Shown here piece after piece: positions 37,716 to 48,259 of a stretch of 64,000 nucleotides of DNA. Location: assembly GCF_958295425.1 (NCBI RefSeq), contig NC_081154.1, forward strand, positions 16,716,364-16,780,363. The letters run 5' to 3'. Below the pieces are notes generated by a model, which was not told the origin of the DNA, did no database searches, and saw only the letters and a list, made by a program, of their open reading frames with translations. Source of the DNA: Solea solea. Taxonomy: Eukaryota > Chordata > Actinopteri > Pleuronectiformes > Soleidae. The position numbers and the translations under genes are program-made. How positions within the stretch are numbered: position 1 is the stretch's first letter; every line of letters begins with the position of its first letter.

Positions 37716-38878
37716 TGTTTAAAATAATTAAAGACTATACCTACTTATAAATGTAAGGAATGTCTGTCTGTCTGCCTTCAGTGTTAACTTCGGGCGTTGA
37801 CTTCTGATTTGTGTTGGTCAATAAAGTCCGAGTCGAGTCGACGAGTCTTTTGATGACAGGGGAGGAACACAGCTGTACATCAACACTCTCTGTGTCATTA
37901 ACAGTCAACATGTACAGCAAATTCACTCTCACTCACTCATTTCATCTTTTACCACTTAATCAAAAATATCTTGGAAATTATTTGTTTATCAATTCAAATT
38001 CTGATATAAGGTGTTCCCAACATGTTTTCAACAGACGTCGATACATTTTGCTCTTTTTTACAGAGTACTCTGTAAAAATGTCAGAAAATGTTGAAAATGT
38101 TGATTGGTGTTTACCAAACCTGGAAATGATGATGTTCTTGAATGTCTTTTGTTCACAAACCAAAATGATTCAGTTTTAATGATGTATTTGTTATATAGAG
38201 CAAAGACTCCAGAACATATTCACATTTAAGAATCTGAAAAATCAGAAAGCTTATTTTAATTAATTTGCTTAATGGTTGCAGCCCTAATTTGTTGATTTGG
38301 GTTATGATATTTGACCATCTTTAAAAAGTGGCTTATATTTTCCCGTTGTGCCGTGACACATTTTTGTGCTCTTTTTGTCGACAGGTAGACAAACGTCCAT
38401 GCTGACTTTATTCCAAGCATTTTCTTTATTTAAATGATCTCTGCAGATCAAACTTCAAGTTTTTGGAGTCAGTTGGAGAAGCTCATCTTTAACTTCAACT
38501 AACTGGTCCCATTCATATCAGCGCACTCGGAAAAATGCCAGTAACTGCAGCATAATAGATTGGTGAATCTCAACGCAGACTGATTGTAGTGTCATTGTAT
38601 GAAGCAATGATTTTGCCAAAGTGTTTCTTGCTAAATGCATTGATGCATATTTAAACTCCCCGCTCAAATAATCCGCACAGCGTCCATGTGACTGCAGCAT
38701 AACACGTGACAACCTTCAAACTTGGCAGGTGACTTAGGGCATCAGTGTGTGACTTCGACGTTGTTTGGAAATGCAAGAGATATCAACAAGAAAAAAACTC
38801 TGATATCAGTATTGGTGAATTCTGGACATATTGGTCGCAATAAAGTGTATTATGCAGCCACCTCCATCTATAACCTAC

Positions 38879-39547
38879 CTTGATGAGTTTGCACCTGATC
38901 TGCGCTGACACCATGTGGCTGTTCCGCAGGTTCCCCACGCGGAACATGAGGCACAACTTCCCGTCCCGCTGCGAGATCACCGCGTCCTGGCTGAACATGA
39001 GCGTCTCCGCGCGCTTCTTCGGCTGCGACATCTTGATGAACATGCAGCCAATGAGGAATGCGTCCACGATGGATCCTAGCAGCGACTGGAAGAGGAAGAG
39101 GATGATGCCCTCGGGGCACTTCTCCGTGATGTAGCGGTAGCCGTAACCGATGGTCGCCTCCGTCTCGATGAAGAACAGAAACGCGGAGGGAAAGTTGTAC
39201 ACGTTGGCGACGCACGGCGTATACGAGGAGTCGTGGCCGGCGGGGCTCAGGTCGCCGCGGATGTACGCGATCACCCACCACATTGAAGCCATAACGAGCC
39301 ACGCGACCGTGTAGGTGAGGATGAAGATGAGCAGGTTCCAGCGCCACTTGAGATCCACGAGCGTGGTGAAGAGGTCCGAGATGTAGCGGCTCGTCTCTCC
39401 TCCGAGGTTCCCGTGCTGGACGTTACAGCGGCCGTTCTTCTCCACGAACCGCTGCCTCTTCCTCTTCACCGGGGCAGAGAAACTCATGCCCCGGTTGGTG
39501 TTCACCACCTGGTAATCCTCCCCAAATTTCCTCCGTATGGCTGACAT
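38879..39547 (-). CDS. kcnj3: kcnj3 coding exon 1: GIRK1 (Kir3.1) N-terminus, pore and start of cytoplasmic domain
   Basis: This exon encodes residues 1-223 of a G-protein-gated inward rectifier potassium channel subunit. The protein forms tetramers with other Kir3 subunits in the plasma membrane and opens on binding G-beta-gamma, slowing excitable cells. The start [15 protein letters not shown] matches the vertebrate GIRK1 start, and the ATG has A at -3. TM1 covers about residues 71-95. The selectivity filter TIGYGYR lies at 132-138. Phe126 in the pore helix (LFFIETEAT) is the GIRK1-specific residue, known in mammals as F137, that makes this subunit depend on heteromers. Asp162 in TM2 is the rectification site. 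The N-terminal linker before KRKRQRFV is about 11 residues shorter than in human. The exon ends after KLIK at a clean AAG/GTAGGT donor (phase 0). The exon is CpG-rich. Confidence 0.97.
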
Positions 39548-40013
39548 TGTAGCGATGGATTATTGCGCAGAACGCCGGCGGCTCTTTGCGCAACTTTGGT
39601 TCCAAAGACCGCGCAGCAGCAGCAGCACTCAACGCGCCACTCGCATCCTGTGAGATGGAGACGCGCTTCTCTCGTGTGAATTAAACGCAGTAAGTGAGCA
39701 GAGATTCATGCGCAATGCCTTATTCTGACTCCAAGAAGCAGATGCCAACTTTTTCTTCAGGTTTAATCCATGCATGCAGAGGAGGCAAAAAACACTTTTG
39801 CAATCACATGTGAAACAAAAGTCCTTGCTGTGGATCCGCTGCTGCAGGAGATGTTGCTCCTCAGTGGCTGCGCGTGAATGGCAGGGCTTTAGTGCGCGTT
39901 CTGGTGGGAGTGACTCCAAATGAGCGTGTGGAGGAGCTGCAAATGTCTCTCTGTCACAGAGGGTGGAGGTATGGAAGCCCATTTCTGACGCTTTGCAAAA
40001 AAGAAGGCACACC
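39548..40013 (-). promoter_or_regulatory. kcnj3: kcnj3 5' flank: probable 5' UTR and core promoter
   Basis: This is the sequence between the kcnj3 start codon and the AT-rich array. The part next to the ATG (39548 to about 39680) continues the CpG-rich composition of exon 1, which is usual for a CpG-type vertebrate promoter. No TATA box is evident near the ATG. The transcription start cannot be placed exactly. The promoter has at most about 0.5 kb of single-copy sequence before the tandem array begins. Confidence 0.5.
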
Positions 40014-42040
40014 CAAGTCATCATTATGAGATACCATGTCATATTTATTAGATGCTAAGATACTAAGTCATAAATATGAGATACTAAGTCATATTTATTA
40101 GATGCTAAGATATTAAGTCACAACTATGAGATATAAGTCATAATTATGAAATACTAAGTCATAACTATGAGATACTAAGTCATATTTATTAGATGCTAAG
40201 ATATTAAGTCATAACTATGAGATATAAGTCATCATTATGAAATACTAAGTCATAACTATGAGATACTAAGTCATATTTATTAGATGATAAGATATTAAGT
40301 CATAACTATGAGATATAAGTCTCAATTATGAAATACTAAGTCATAACTATGAGATACTAAGTCATATTTATTAGATGCTAAGATACTAAGTCATAATTAT
40401 GAGATACTAAGTCATAACTATGAGATACTAAGTCATATTATGAGATACTAATTCATATTTATGAGATACTAAGTCATAATTATGAGATACTAATATATTA
40501 AGTCATAACTATGAGATACTAAGTCATAACTATGAGATAATAAGTCATAATTATGAGATACTAAGTCATAACTATGAGATACTAAGTCATAATTATGAAA
40601 TACTAAGTCATATTTATGAGATACTAAGTCATATTTATGAGATACTAATTCATAATTATGAGATACTAAGATATTAAGTCATAACTATGATATACTAAGT
40701 CATAATTATGAGATACTAAGTCATAACTATGAGATACTAAGTCATAATTATGAAATATTGTCATAACTATGAGATACTAAGTCATAATTATGCAATATTA
40801 AGTCATAATTACGAGATACTAATTCATAATTATGAGATACTAAGTCATATTTATGAGATTCTAAGTCATAATTATTATATGCTAAGATACTAAGTCATAA
40901 TTATGAAATACTAAGTCATAACTATGAGATACTAAGTCATATGTATGAGATACTAAGTCATAATTATTAGATGCTAAGATACTAGGTCATAACTATGAGA
41001 TACTAAGTCATATTTATTAGATTCTAAGTCATAATTATGAGATACTAATATATTAAGTCATAACTATGAGATACTAAGTCATAACTATGAGATAATAAGT
41101 CATAATTATGAGATACTAAGTCATAACTATGAGATACTAAGTCATAATTATGAAATACTAAGTCATATTTATGAGATACTAAGTCATATTTATGAGATAC
41201 TAATTCATAATTATGAGATACTAAGATATTAAGTCATAACTATGATATACTAAGTCATAATTATGAGATACTAAGTCATAACTATGAGATACTAAGTCAT
41301 AATTATGAAATATTGTCATAACTATGAGATACTAAGTCATAATTATGCAATATTAAGTCATAATTACGAGATACTAATTCATAATTATGAGATACTAAGT
41401 CATATTTATGAGATTCTAAGTCATAATTATTATATGCTAAGATACTAAGTCATAATTATGAAATACTAAGTCATAACTATGAGATACTAAGTCATATGTA
41501 TGAGATACTAAGTCATAATTATTAGATGCTAAGATACTAGGTCATAACTATGAGATACTAAGTCATATTTATTAGATACTAAGTCATAATTATGAAATAC
41601 TAAGTCATAACTATGAGATACTAAGTCATATGTATGAGATACTAAGTCATAATTATTATATGCTAAGATACTAAGTCATAATTATGAAATACTAAGTCAT
41701 AATTATGAAATACTAAGTCATAACTATGAGATACTAAGTCATATGTATGAGATACTAAGTCATAATTATTATATGCTAAGATACAAAGTCATAATTATGA
41801 AATACTAAGTCATAACTATGAGATACTAAGTCATATGTATGAGATACTAAGTCATAATTATTAGATGCTAAGATACTAAGTCATAATTATGAAATACTAA
41901 GTCATAACTATGAGATATTAAGTCATATGTATGAGATACTAAGTCATAATTATTAGATGCTAAGATACTATGTCATAATTATGAAATACTAAGTCATATT
42001 TATGAGATACTAAGTCATAACTATGAGATACTAAGTCATT
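40014..42040. repeat. AT-rich tandem array, unit about 21 bp, 2.0 kb
   Basis: The array consists of near-identical units with the consensus AAGTCATAATTATGAGATACT and variants such as AACTATGAG, TTTATGAG and TTATTAGATGCT. By length it holds roughly 95 units. Most units contain the 12 bp perfect palindrome TCATAATTATGA, or a one-base variant of it. The array begins 0.47 kb upstream of the kcnj3 ATG. It has higher-order structure: the block 40491-41020 recurs at 41046-41575. It has no repeat-spacer structure and is not a CRISPR. Confidence 0.97.
40491..41575. repeat. Large internal duplication inside the AT-rich array (offset 555 bp)
   Basis: A stretch of about 530 bp beginning at 40491 (TAATATATTAAGTC) repeats at 41046, carrying the same rare variants in the same order. 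These include GAAATATTGTCAT, TGCAATATTAAG, TTACGAGATACTAATTC and TACTAGGTCAT. The two copies look identical by eye up to 41020 and 41575, and then diverge. This suggests a single recent block duplication, or possibly an assembly error, rather than unit-by-unit growth. Confidence 0.9.
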
Positions 42041-42375
42041 TTTCCTGTTTCTTCCCTTTCTGTATTCACCTAATCAGGTAAGAACATCAAAGCGAGCAAA
42101 CAATGCATCAAAGACATCAGCCATAAAAAACTATTTCATTTTTCCTTATCTTACTTTTAAATGTGTTTCCCATCATCCCAGTGATAAAAACGCTGTTCCT
42201 GCTCTGTAATCTGCTTTTGAAAGTGTAGGTTACCTGTGGTGATGGATGGCTATTTGGTTCCCCCTAGTGTTACTGCAGTGGACATAAATCTGAGCTGTGT
42301 TGATGGCTCAACCACAGTACAGTGCACTCACTTACTAGCGTTAGAGTCAAGTTCACACAAACTATACGGTGATCA

Positions 42376-42471
42376 GGCCCGGCCCAAGACTTTTTGGGAC
42401 CCTAAGCGACATTTGATTTTGGGGCCCTTTATCAATGGCAATAATAAAGCAGTAAATGACATGATGTTTAA
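42376..42471 (+). repeat. Interspersed repeat piece, pair A
   Basis: CCCAAGACTTTTTGGGACCC, CTAAGCGACATTTGATTTTG, GGGCCCTTTATCAATG and AGTAAATGACATGATGTTT match the piece at 59767-59853 on the same strand. The open frames over both pieces (with FINGNNKAVNDMMF and FINASNKVIYDMMF) differ by frame-preserving changes. Confidence 0.75.
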
Positions 42472-43475
42472 TTGGAGAATTCTGGGATTGAAGCATACCT
42501 TTATCTTGCTCTCTTTTGTCTCTTCACCCTCTTTTTTTCAGCTCCACAGTGATATACACGTCTCTGAGACATTTTGTCTGCTCCTCTCTCTCGCCAATTA
42601 CATTCACTGATGAGCACAGTGTGCAAATACACATGAATGTCATGGTTGTGACTACCACTAAATTAATTGTATCTCTTTATAAAAGCCAGTAAATTGCATC
42701 ATTTTAACTGCAACTGGTAAGAATTCAAAACTCCCCATAACAATAGTGGAAAACATCTACATACCATTTTTCAATACAATTTTTATTAAAATTTTAATCC
42801 TTTAGCATGGCCACCTCTTCTCCACTAACTAAACACACAGCTTGGCTTCAAAATAAAAACATGCAATTCCAATTAACTTGATGTGGGCTGGTATCATGCT
42901 TCTTGATGATAACTTGATGTGTTATCATCATGCACAAACAATAAAATAAAATAAGATTAAATAAAATAAGATTAAATTAAAATAAATTAAATTAAATTAA
43001 ATTAAATTTAAAAAAAGATAATGAAATGCTCTAGGGGCGCCATCTGGAGGTCACGGGTTCCCAGGTATTCGCTTAGTTTCGCTTATGCTCATCCTCTTCA
43101 TCATTATCATACATTTTTTTGATACAGCACTTAAAAATGTACGGAGCTCCAGAAAAGATGGCCAGGAAATAGGCATAACGTGTGCACGAAATACTGATTA
43201 ATAATATTAATATCATTGCCATGAATTACCTCGAGAGCTGCGTAAGCAAAAATGGGTGCAAGAGGTACTGAAGCTGCACGATGCACAGAGACCGTGTGTG
43301 ATTGAGTTTCAGTTAAGGTTGGGAATGAGAAACAAAGATATGCTCAAAAGCCTGGCATTGCAAGGAATCATTATTGCTGAAGTTAACTTAGAAAGATATT
43401 CACAGATTCTAACTTCCACAATCAATAACATTGAAAACAACCAATAAATATACCTCAATATACTGTATACACACA

Positions 43476-43477
43476 CA

Positions 43478-43567
<90 letters not shown>

Positions 43568-43570
43568 TAA
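43476..43570. repeat. (TA)n microsatellite, about 95 bp
   Basis: Nearly pure TA/AT dinucleotide run with two TG interruptions. It generates Ile/Tyr-rich false open frames on the minus strand. Confidence 0.97.
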
Positions 43571-43839
43571 AACAAAATTCCCTGTAAGAGAACGGACTAG
43601 TTGAAGGGGTTCATTTAATTTTAAACACAGAAGGGTGCACACTGCAATGAAATGTTTTTGTATTTCCATTTGTGAGGTGAAGATGTGGAGTTGAAGTTAA
43701 ATGAGCTAAAGGGATGTCCAAACGTGTATAGAGACATGATTTTCACAAGGAGTTTACTGTGCTTGTATGTAATCTGTTAATTGTTTACTGTGTATTTCTG
43801 TACTTTTGTTTTTGTCTTCTTTGGTCTATTACATATGCC

Positions 43840-44532
43840 AGGGGTGTGCAACCTTTAGGATTAGGACTACAAGGGATAAGGGATAAGGACTACAATAAGA
43901 AAACTGTTAACATTGCATTGCTGTTTAGGCCCAACCTCCTATAAAGTGGAGAAAAAAAATAACCCACTTTGAAATAAATGAAGCAATATTCCAATTGCAT
44001 TAATTCATGCTTGAGAAAACCAGCCTGGCAGAAACAGGTTCTTCTACTTCTTTATGTACACATTATTTCATGTGTCGGGATTGGCTTCACATATTTCAAA
44101 CACAAGTGTGTTGAGGCTTTTTAATATTGCGTTTGACAATGACATTGGGTGTGACGCACAACATTTTAAAACACTTTTATTTATCACCCTGATCTCCAAA
44201 TTAAAACAAAAATAAACTTTTTTTTCTCCAAAGGATGGAAAGGATCTTTATGGTCATTATACAACAACTGGTATTGCACAATGAAATGTTGAGGTCAGAT
44301 GGAGGGTTGATCAGAGCCGCTGCGACTGAGCGCGCCCGCCACGAGGGACTTACCTGACAGAATGTAACTAACATTCTAACGTGTTAGACCAGACCAGGAA
44401 TTGAACCCAGCACCTTCTTGCTGTGACACAACAGTGCTAACCACTGCCCCACCATGTCGCAAAGCTACTCGGAGCCAGTGCAGTGGGGCTGAAGGGCCAC
44501 ATGTGGCTGTAGAGCAACAGTTTGACCCCTGA
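43840..44532. mobile_element. Probable hAT-like element with nested repeats
   Basis: The left end CAGGGGTGTGCAACC and right end GTTTGACCCCTG are inverted and resemble hAT termini. The flanking 8-mers ACATATGC and ACCTATAC are similar but not identical, so the duplication is only probable. Inside, near 44230-44290, there is a piece beginning AAGGATCTTTATGGTCATTATAC, typical of another fish repeat, and at 44370-44460 a tRNA-like SINE piece. No transposase frame is seen. Confidence 0.6.
44365..44462 (-). repeat. tRNA-like SINE head nested in a hAT-like element
   Basis: On the minus strand: GCGACATGGTGGGGCAGTGG, TTAGCACTGTTGTGTCACAG and GGGTTCAATTCC, degenerate A and B boxes. It lies within the element at 43840-44532. 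Confidence 0.65.
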
Positions 44533-44879
44533 CCTATACTGTTAAAAGTAAAGCTGTATGATTAATTCATTTTGGTTGAGTTTTGGAAAAGGGGTAGGAA
44601 GATTTTTTTTACTTCAGCCCATTCCTATCCTCCACGTGTGATTCAAGGTCTGAAAGTGCAGCCACTCGCTTTCTTTGTTTTCTTTACTTTTGTTTATTGT
44701 TTGCATGTTTGAAATAAAGATTCCATTGATTGAGTTAATTGCTTGACTGCTATTTTATTTGTTTTATTTCGCCTTGAGTATTTGTTTTATTATTATTAGT
44801 AGTATTATTATTATTAGTGTTGTATTTACAGAATCTGTCATTTTATATGAACGCTATTTTGAAAAGAAAATTAAAACCT

Positions 44880-45480
44880 CGACAGCCTTCGCCTGTCTCC
44901 TCTCACGACCCGTCCGTCTGCTACACCCATAATCCCCCGCGCCAGGACAAGATGGAAGAAAGCAGCGGCCGCTGGAGAACAATGTTTTGGCAATAAAACC
45001 TCGAAACGGCGACTACGGAGACAATACAGGCACGCTTGAGACCAACTGCGGTCATGTGTAGGTGAGTGAGGAGCTAAGGTGACTTTTTATTCGTGGTGAG
45101 CGCTCGGCTTTTGTTGGGAATCAGGCGACGGAGTCGTGTTGCTCGGCGCAAACGGGAGATGTAACGAGAGGCAGCATCATTGTTTCTATTGCATGGGCCG
45201 TAATGCGGGTTTTCATTCCGGGCAGCTAGCGGCTAGCTACAAAGCTAGCTCGTGGCACATTGATTGTTATGAACACAAGCGCTCACGGAGCTCACCGTTT
45301 TATTTAAACCCACCACTGGACCTGGAGCCGATATGTGCCGTAATAGCCGGGGAATGTTTTGCTTGCTCGGTATGTTGGTGGGCGATGTGCGGTGGTTATT
45401 TCAGCTAAAGTTAGCTATCAATAAATAGAGCGCCAGCGTTGCTTCCAGCTCAGACAGATTTGATTTCACGAGCGTCATCA
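44880..45480 (+). promoter_or_regulatory. znf281: znf281 CpG-rich promoter region
   Basis: This 600 bp segment is clearly richer in CG dinucleotides than the AT-rich flanks. It surrounds the first exon of znf281. A YY1-like site, CAAGATGG, lies at 44948-44955, a position and sequence typical of TATA-less vertebrate promoters near the transcription start. No TATA box is seen. The exact start site is inferred, not shown. Confidence 0.65.
44950..45061 (+). other. znf281: znf281 non-coding first exon (5' end approximate)
   Basis: The end of this exon is supported by a strong donor, TGTAG/GTGAGTG, at 45061/45062, inside the CpG-rich region. The next acceptor on the plus strand with good context is at 47037-47038, directly before the coding exon. 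The 5' limit is a guess based on the YY1-like site and composition. The exon has no long open frame joined to the znf281 frame. Confidence 0.5.
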
Positions 45481-47038
45481 AAGCTTGGGAACCGGAGAAT
45501 GAGCGATTCATGCCACTGACCTGACCTCGAAGCTAATGTGCTGTTTAAAACCAAACACTCTTTCGCTAGTTTACTTTTTATTTCAATTATTCAAATGTAC
45601 CGCTGTAGCATACTCCCACGCATGTAGTATTGCCGTTTGAGTGTGCATCATATGCGTCATAATCAAACCCGTGGATTTTGTTTTAGCGTTAGCTAGCTTG
45701 ATAGCAACATTGTGTACAATGCTAAACGCTCCCTTACATCGGTGAAATGAATCTAATTTAATACGTCCTTGTTAAAATATGCCGTTTATTTTGACCACAC
45801 AGTAACGCTAGTTGGTGTTATTTTGTTATGGTGAGTAAATGAGGTCTGTAAGACTTTTGAAATCATTGTTTGGAACGAGGACGTGGAGATATAGTTGATT
45901 GTCTCGGTGTGGCTAGTCGGTTAGCTAAGCATGCTAACTATTATGCATCACAAAAGCTCATCCGCTTTCTGTTGAATTGAGTGTGGCGCAGCCAAATGGT
46001 CGGCAGGTCTAGACTAAACAATAAACTCACACTGTAGTCGTTGCTCTGTTCTTCGTTTCTACACTGCCGGTCCCGAACTCATTAAAATGTCTCGCTGCAT
46101 TTGACCTACATGTCGTTTGTTTTAGACAAGTGTAGTCTACCGGTTAATGTGTCTATATATGAAAAGATGCCCTCAGCGTTTAGCGTTTAGCGTTCACATT
46201 GGGTTGTTAACCAGAAATGGCAAGTGGTGTTTTCCAAGATGAATCGAAGAGGTTGAACACTAAAAGCATTTGCATGAGAAGCTATATTGCAATTTTTTTA
46301 AGATGTTGGTCATAATCCAAATTGGTGCAAACTGTCCCAATTACAACAATACAACTGCAGAGTTGGTTTATGTGGAAAACCTGGTACAGTATGTATTTGA
46401 ATGTATCGCAAAATAGGTTAAAAGAAAACGGGAGTTGGTGTGTTTACATTTACTGTTATGAAGGGAAGACTGGAATCTAGTTCCCAGAAATAAGCTGCAG
46501 ATAGTGTGAAATTTAAAGTCAGAGTCACCAAACAATTGATGATGAATTGAATATAACAGACTGATAGAAACCCACCTATAGCTGTATATGAATGTTTTAA
46601 AGGGACAGATTTCTGACCTCAGAAGATATTGATTGTTCAAGTCTCTCACATTTTTATGATGGACTAATTTTTCATAGCACATCAGCTTTGGCAGGTAATT
46701 TACTTTAACTGTTCAGAAAGTCTTGCATGATAGCATTCAGAAGACAATCACCTTCAGATTTTGAAAAATGAGAAAACTATTGAGTTGTGCCTTTATGGTC
46801 TGTCTTATACAATGAATCAGTAACATTGTGATTCCAAAATAAATGTATGTTTGTTTTATTGGTAATTTATTTTAACTTATTATATAGTAGGCATTTGTGC
46901 AAAAACCTAATTAATCCAGGAATGTAAATAAATAACCAGAAAACATATTACAGGAGATGAGATGTTACAACAATGTTGGATTGCAAACTTCTTCCTGTTT
47001 GTAAACATAACACTAATATGACTTTTTTTTGCTTTCAG
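45062..47038 (+). other. znf281: znf281 intron 1
   Basis: About 2 kb between the non-coding exon and the first coding exon. The first 400 bp remain CpG-rich and contain several GCTAGC/TAGC motifs; the rest is AT-rich. The intron ends in a good polypyrimidine tract and acceptor (TTTTTTTTGCTTTCAG). The open frames inside it resemble no known protein. Confidence 0.55.
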
Positions 47039-47111
47039 GATATTCTCCTGCTGCATTTCTCTGTAGATTTATTGCCCTCCTTCTCCCCCTGCACAAAGCA
47101 AAAACACGATC

Positions 47112-47573
47112 ATGAGTATTATCCAGGACAAATTAGGCAATGAGTTTTTGCGCAACGGCGGCATGGACCCCAATTTTGCACCAGGCATGCTCATGTTCAG
47201 CCACCTGCCGCCCGTCACCAGCTTCACGCGGCTTGCCTCCCAGTCCGTCATGGGCGAACTCCCCCAGGAGATGATCCTCAAGAAAGAACGTGACTCCCCT
47301 CCAGACCACCAGGGCGCCGCTGCTGTGAACACGGGGGGCTTCCTCCACAGCATGGGCATAAAGCAGGAGCGGCTAACTGAGCTGGATTACCGCATGCCCC
47401 TCTACGGTGGGGGTGGAGGAGTCGGGGTAAACTGTACTGGAGGAGGCGCGGGGAAGAGTGGCACTGACATGGTGGACATGTCTTTCGGCAACCACCACCA
47501 AAACCACCAAAACCACCAGAGCATGCTCCTGCATGACCTGAGCCTCAGCAATGTTCGGAGCATGGAAGAACCT
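47112..47573 (+). CDS. znf281: znf281 coding exon 1: N-terminal region of a C2H2 zinc-finger transcription factor
   Basis: This exon encodes residues 1-154 of a GC-box-binding transcription factor of the ZNF281/ZNF148 family, which acts in the nucleus in pluripotency and stress responses. The start [12 protein letters not shown] has A at -3. The stretch [15 protein letters not shown] is the diagnostic match to ZNF281 (human [16 protein letters not shown]) and is absent from ZNF148. Two likely SUMO-type motifs, LKKERD and IKQERL, are visible, matching the IKQE motif of human ZNF281. A His/Asn-rich stretch (HHQNHQNHQ) lies near the end. The exon ends at CCT/GTGAGT, phase 0. The acceptor at 47038 leaves 73 bp of 5' UTR in this exon. 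Teleosts have znf281a and znf281b; which one this is was not resolved. Confidence 0.95.
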
Positions 47574-47856
47574 GTGAGTTTGCTTGATGTTGTCTCAACT
47601 CTTACATTGTGTAGCTGTAAATTTTAGACTTGAATGATATGGCCACAATATTGACAATATTTTAACAGATATCATTCATCTCAGAATTTCCTCATAATGC
47701 TGTTTTGGCTCCCATCATTATTGCAGTCTCTTTTAATTTGGTCAGTCTCTTATCAGACGGGAATTGCAATGTACAGGCTTTGGTTTTATAGACTGTTTGA
47801 TCTTGCAGCTGCCTCTTTCTGCCAAGTTATACATCATCTGCTATTGTTGTCCTTAG

Positions 47857-47967
47857 ATTCCTGGAAGACCAGGTAAAGAGCCAAAAGAATCATCAGGTAG
47901 AAGAGGGCGGAGGAACAATGGGGACGGACAGGGAGGCAAAGCACGAAAGAAACGCGACGCTTCAAAG
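47857..47967 (+). CDS. znf281: znf281 coding exon 2: basic linker
   Basis: The 111 nt exon encodes residues 155-191, starting IPGRPGKEPKESSGRRGRR and ending KARKKRDASK. It follows a CCTTAG acceptor and ends at AAG/GTTAAT, phase 0 at both ends. It is strongly basic, as is the region before the zinc fingers in ZNF281 proteins, and is a plausible nuclear localisation signal. It is too short to stand out as a long open frame; it was placed by the splice sites and by frame continuity. Confidence 0.88.
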
Positions 47968-48135
47968 GTTAATTTCTCTTTTTTTTCCCATTGTTTCCTT
48001 TATTAAGACTGAAAAATGTGATCTGCACACATGAATGATCTTAAGAAAATGAAATGCCCTTGCCTTTAAATTACTTTGAACAGTGCTAATGTGCCGGGGT
48101 CAAGTCAACAAAACTTTTATGTACACATCTTGCAG

Positions 48136-48259
48136 GCCATGATGTTGGATGCAGATGGAGCCTGTTTGTCCCCAAACTCGAAACCACATATCTGTGAGCA
48201 CTGTAACGCTGCCTTCCGCAGCTCCTACCACTTGCGAAGACACGTGCTCATACACACAG
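48136..48259 (+). CDS. znf281: znf281 coding exon 3: zinc finger 1
   Basis: Encodes residues 192-232 and the first base of codon 233. The first C2H2 finger has Cys211, Cys214, His227 and His231 in the sequence [20 protein letters not shown], which is almost identical to human ZNF281. The exon starts after a TCTTGCAG acceptor and ends at ACAG/GTAAGAG (phase 1), in the linker following the finger. Confidence 0.95.

Larger units (their letters stand above)
22995..38878 (-). other. kcnj3: kcnj3 intron 1 (15.9 kb, repeat-rich)
   Basis: Large intron separating the exon for the membrane pore from the two exons for the cytoplasmic domain. No further exon of kcnj3 is needed, because exons 1 and 2 join in phase 0 without a gap relative to mammalian GIRK1. 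Its content is mobile-element sequence: a foldback family at 23.2 and 24.8-25.1 kb, a hAT-like MITE at 27266-27565, a nested LINE at 32.8-34.25 kb, and a palindromic repeat at about 37.17-37.72 kb. Microsatellites are also present. No second gene is recognised in it. A GC-richer segment at about 29.9-30.7 kb has open frames on both strands, but it reads like a repeat and not a known protein. Confidence 0.9.
21322..39547 (-). other. kcnj3: kcnj3 gene span (coding part, three exons)
   Basis: Span from the start codon to the stop codon of the GIRK1 gene. The three coding exons (669, 217 and 665 nt) join in frame, with exon junctions in phases 0 and 1, and predict 516 residues; the human protein is about 501. 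Both introns have GT-AG ends. Intron 1 is about 15.9 kb and intron 2 is 0.79 kb. The UTRs are not included because their ends cannot be fixed from sequence alone. Confidence 0.95.
42041..44879. other. Spacer between the AT-rich array and znf281
   Basis: Holds repeat piece A at 42376, an (AAATT)n-type run near 42950-43010, the (TA)n tract at 43476 and the hAT-like element at 43840. No coding gene is supported. Confidence 0.65.

Noticed and set aside
38868..39347. 159-codon frame overlapping kcnj3 exon 1 in another frame
   Set aside because: It is an Arg/His/Pro-rich shadow caused by the GC-rich codons of the real exon.
40014..42040. CRISPR array
   Set aside because: Units are contiguous with no unique spacers, and the genome is vertebrate.
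43309..43669. Ile/Tyr-rich minus-strand frames as membrane proteins
   Set aside because: They are translations of a (TA)n microsatellite.
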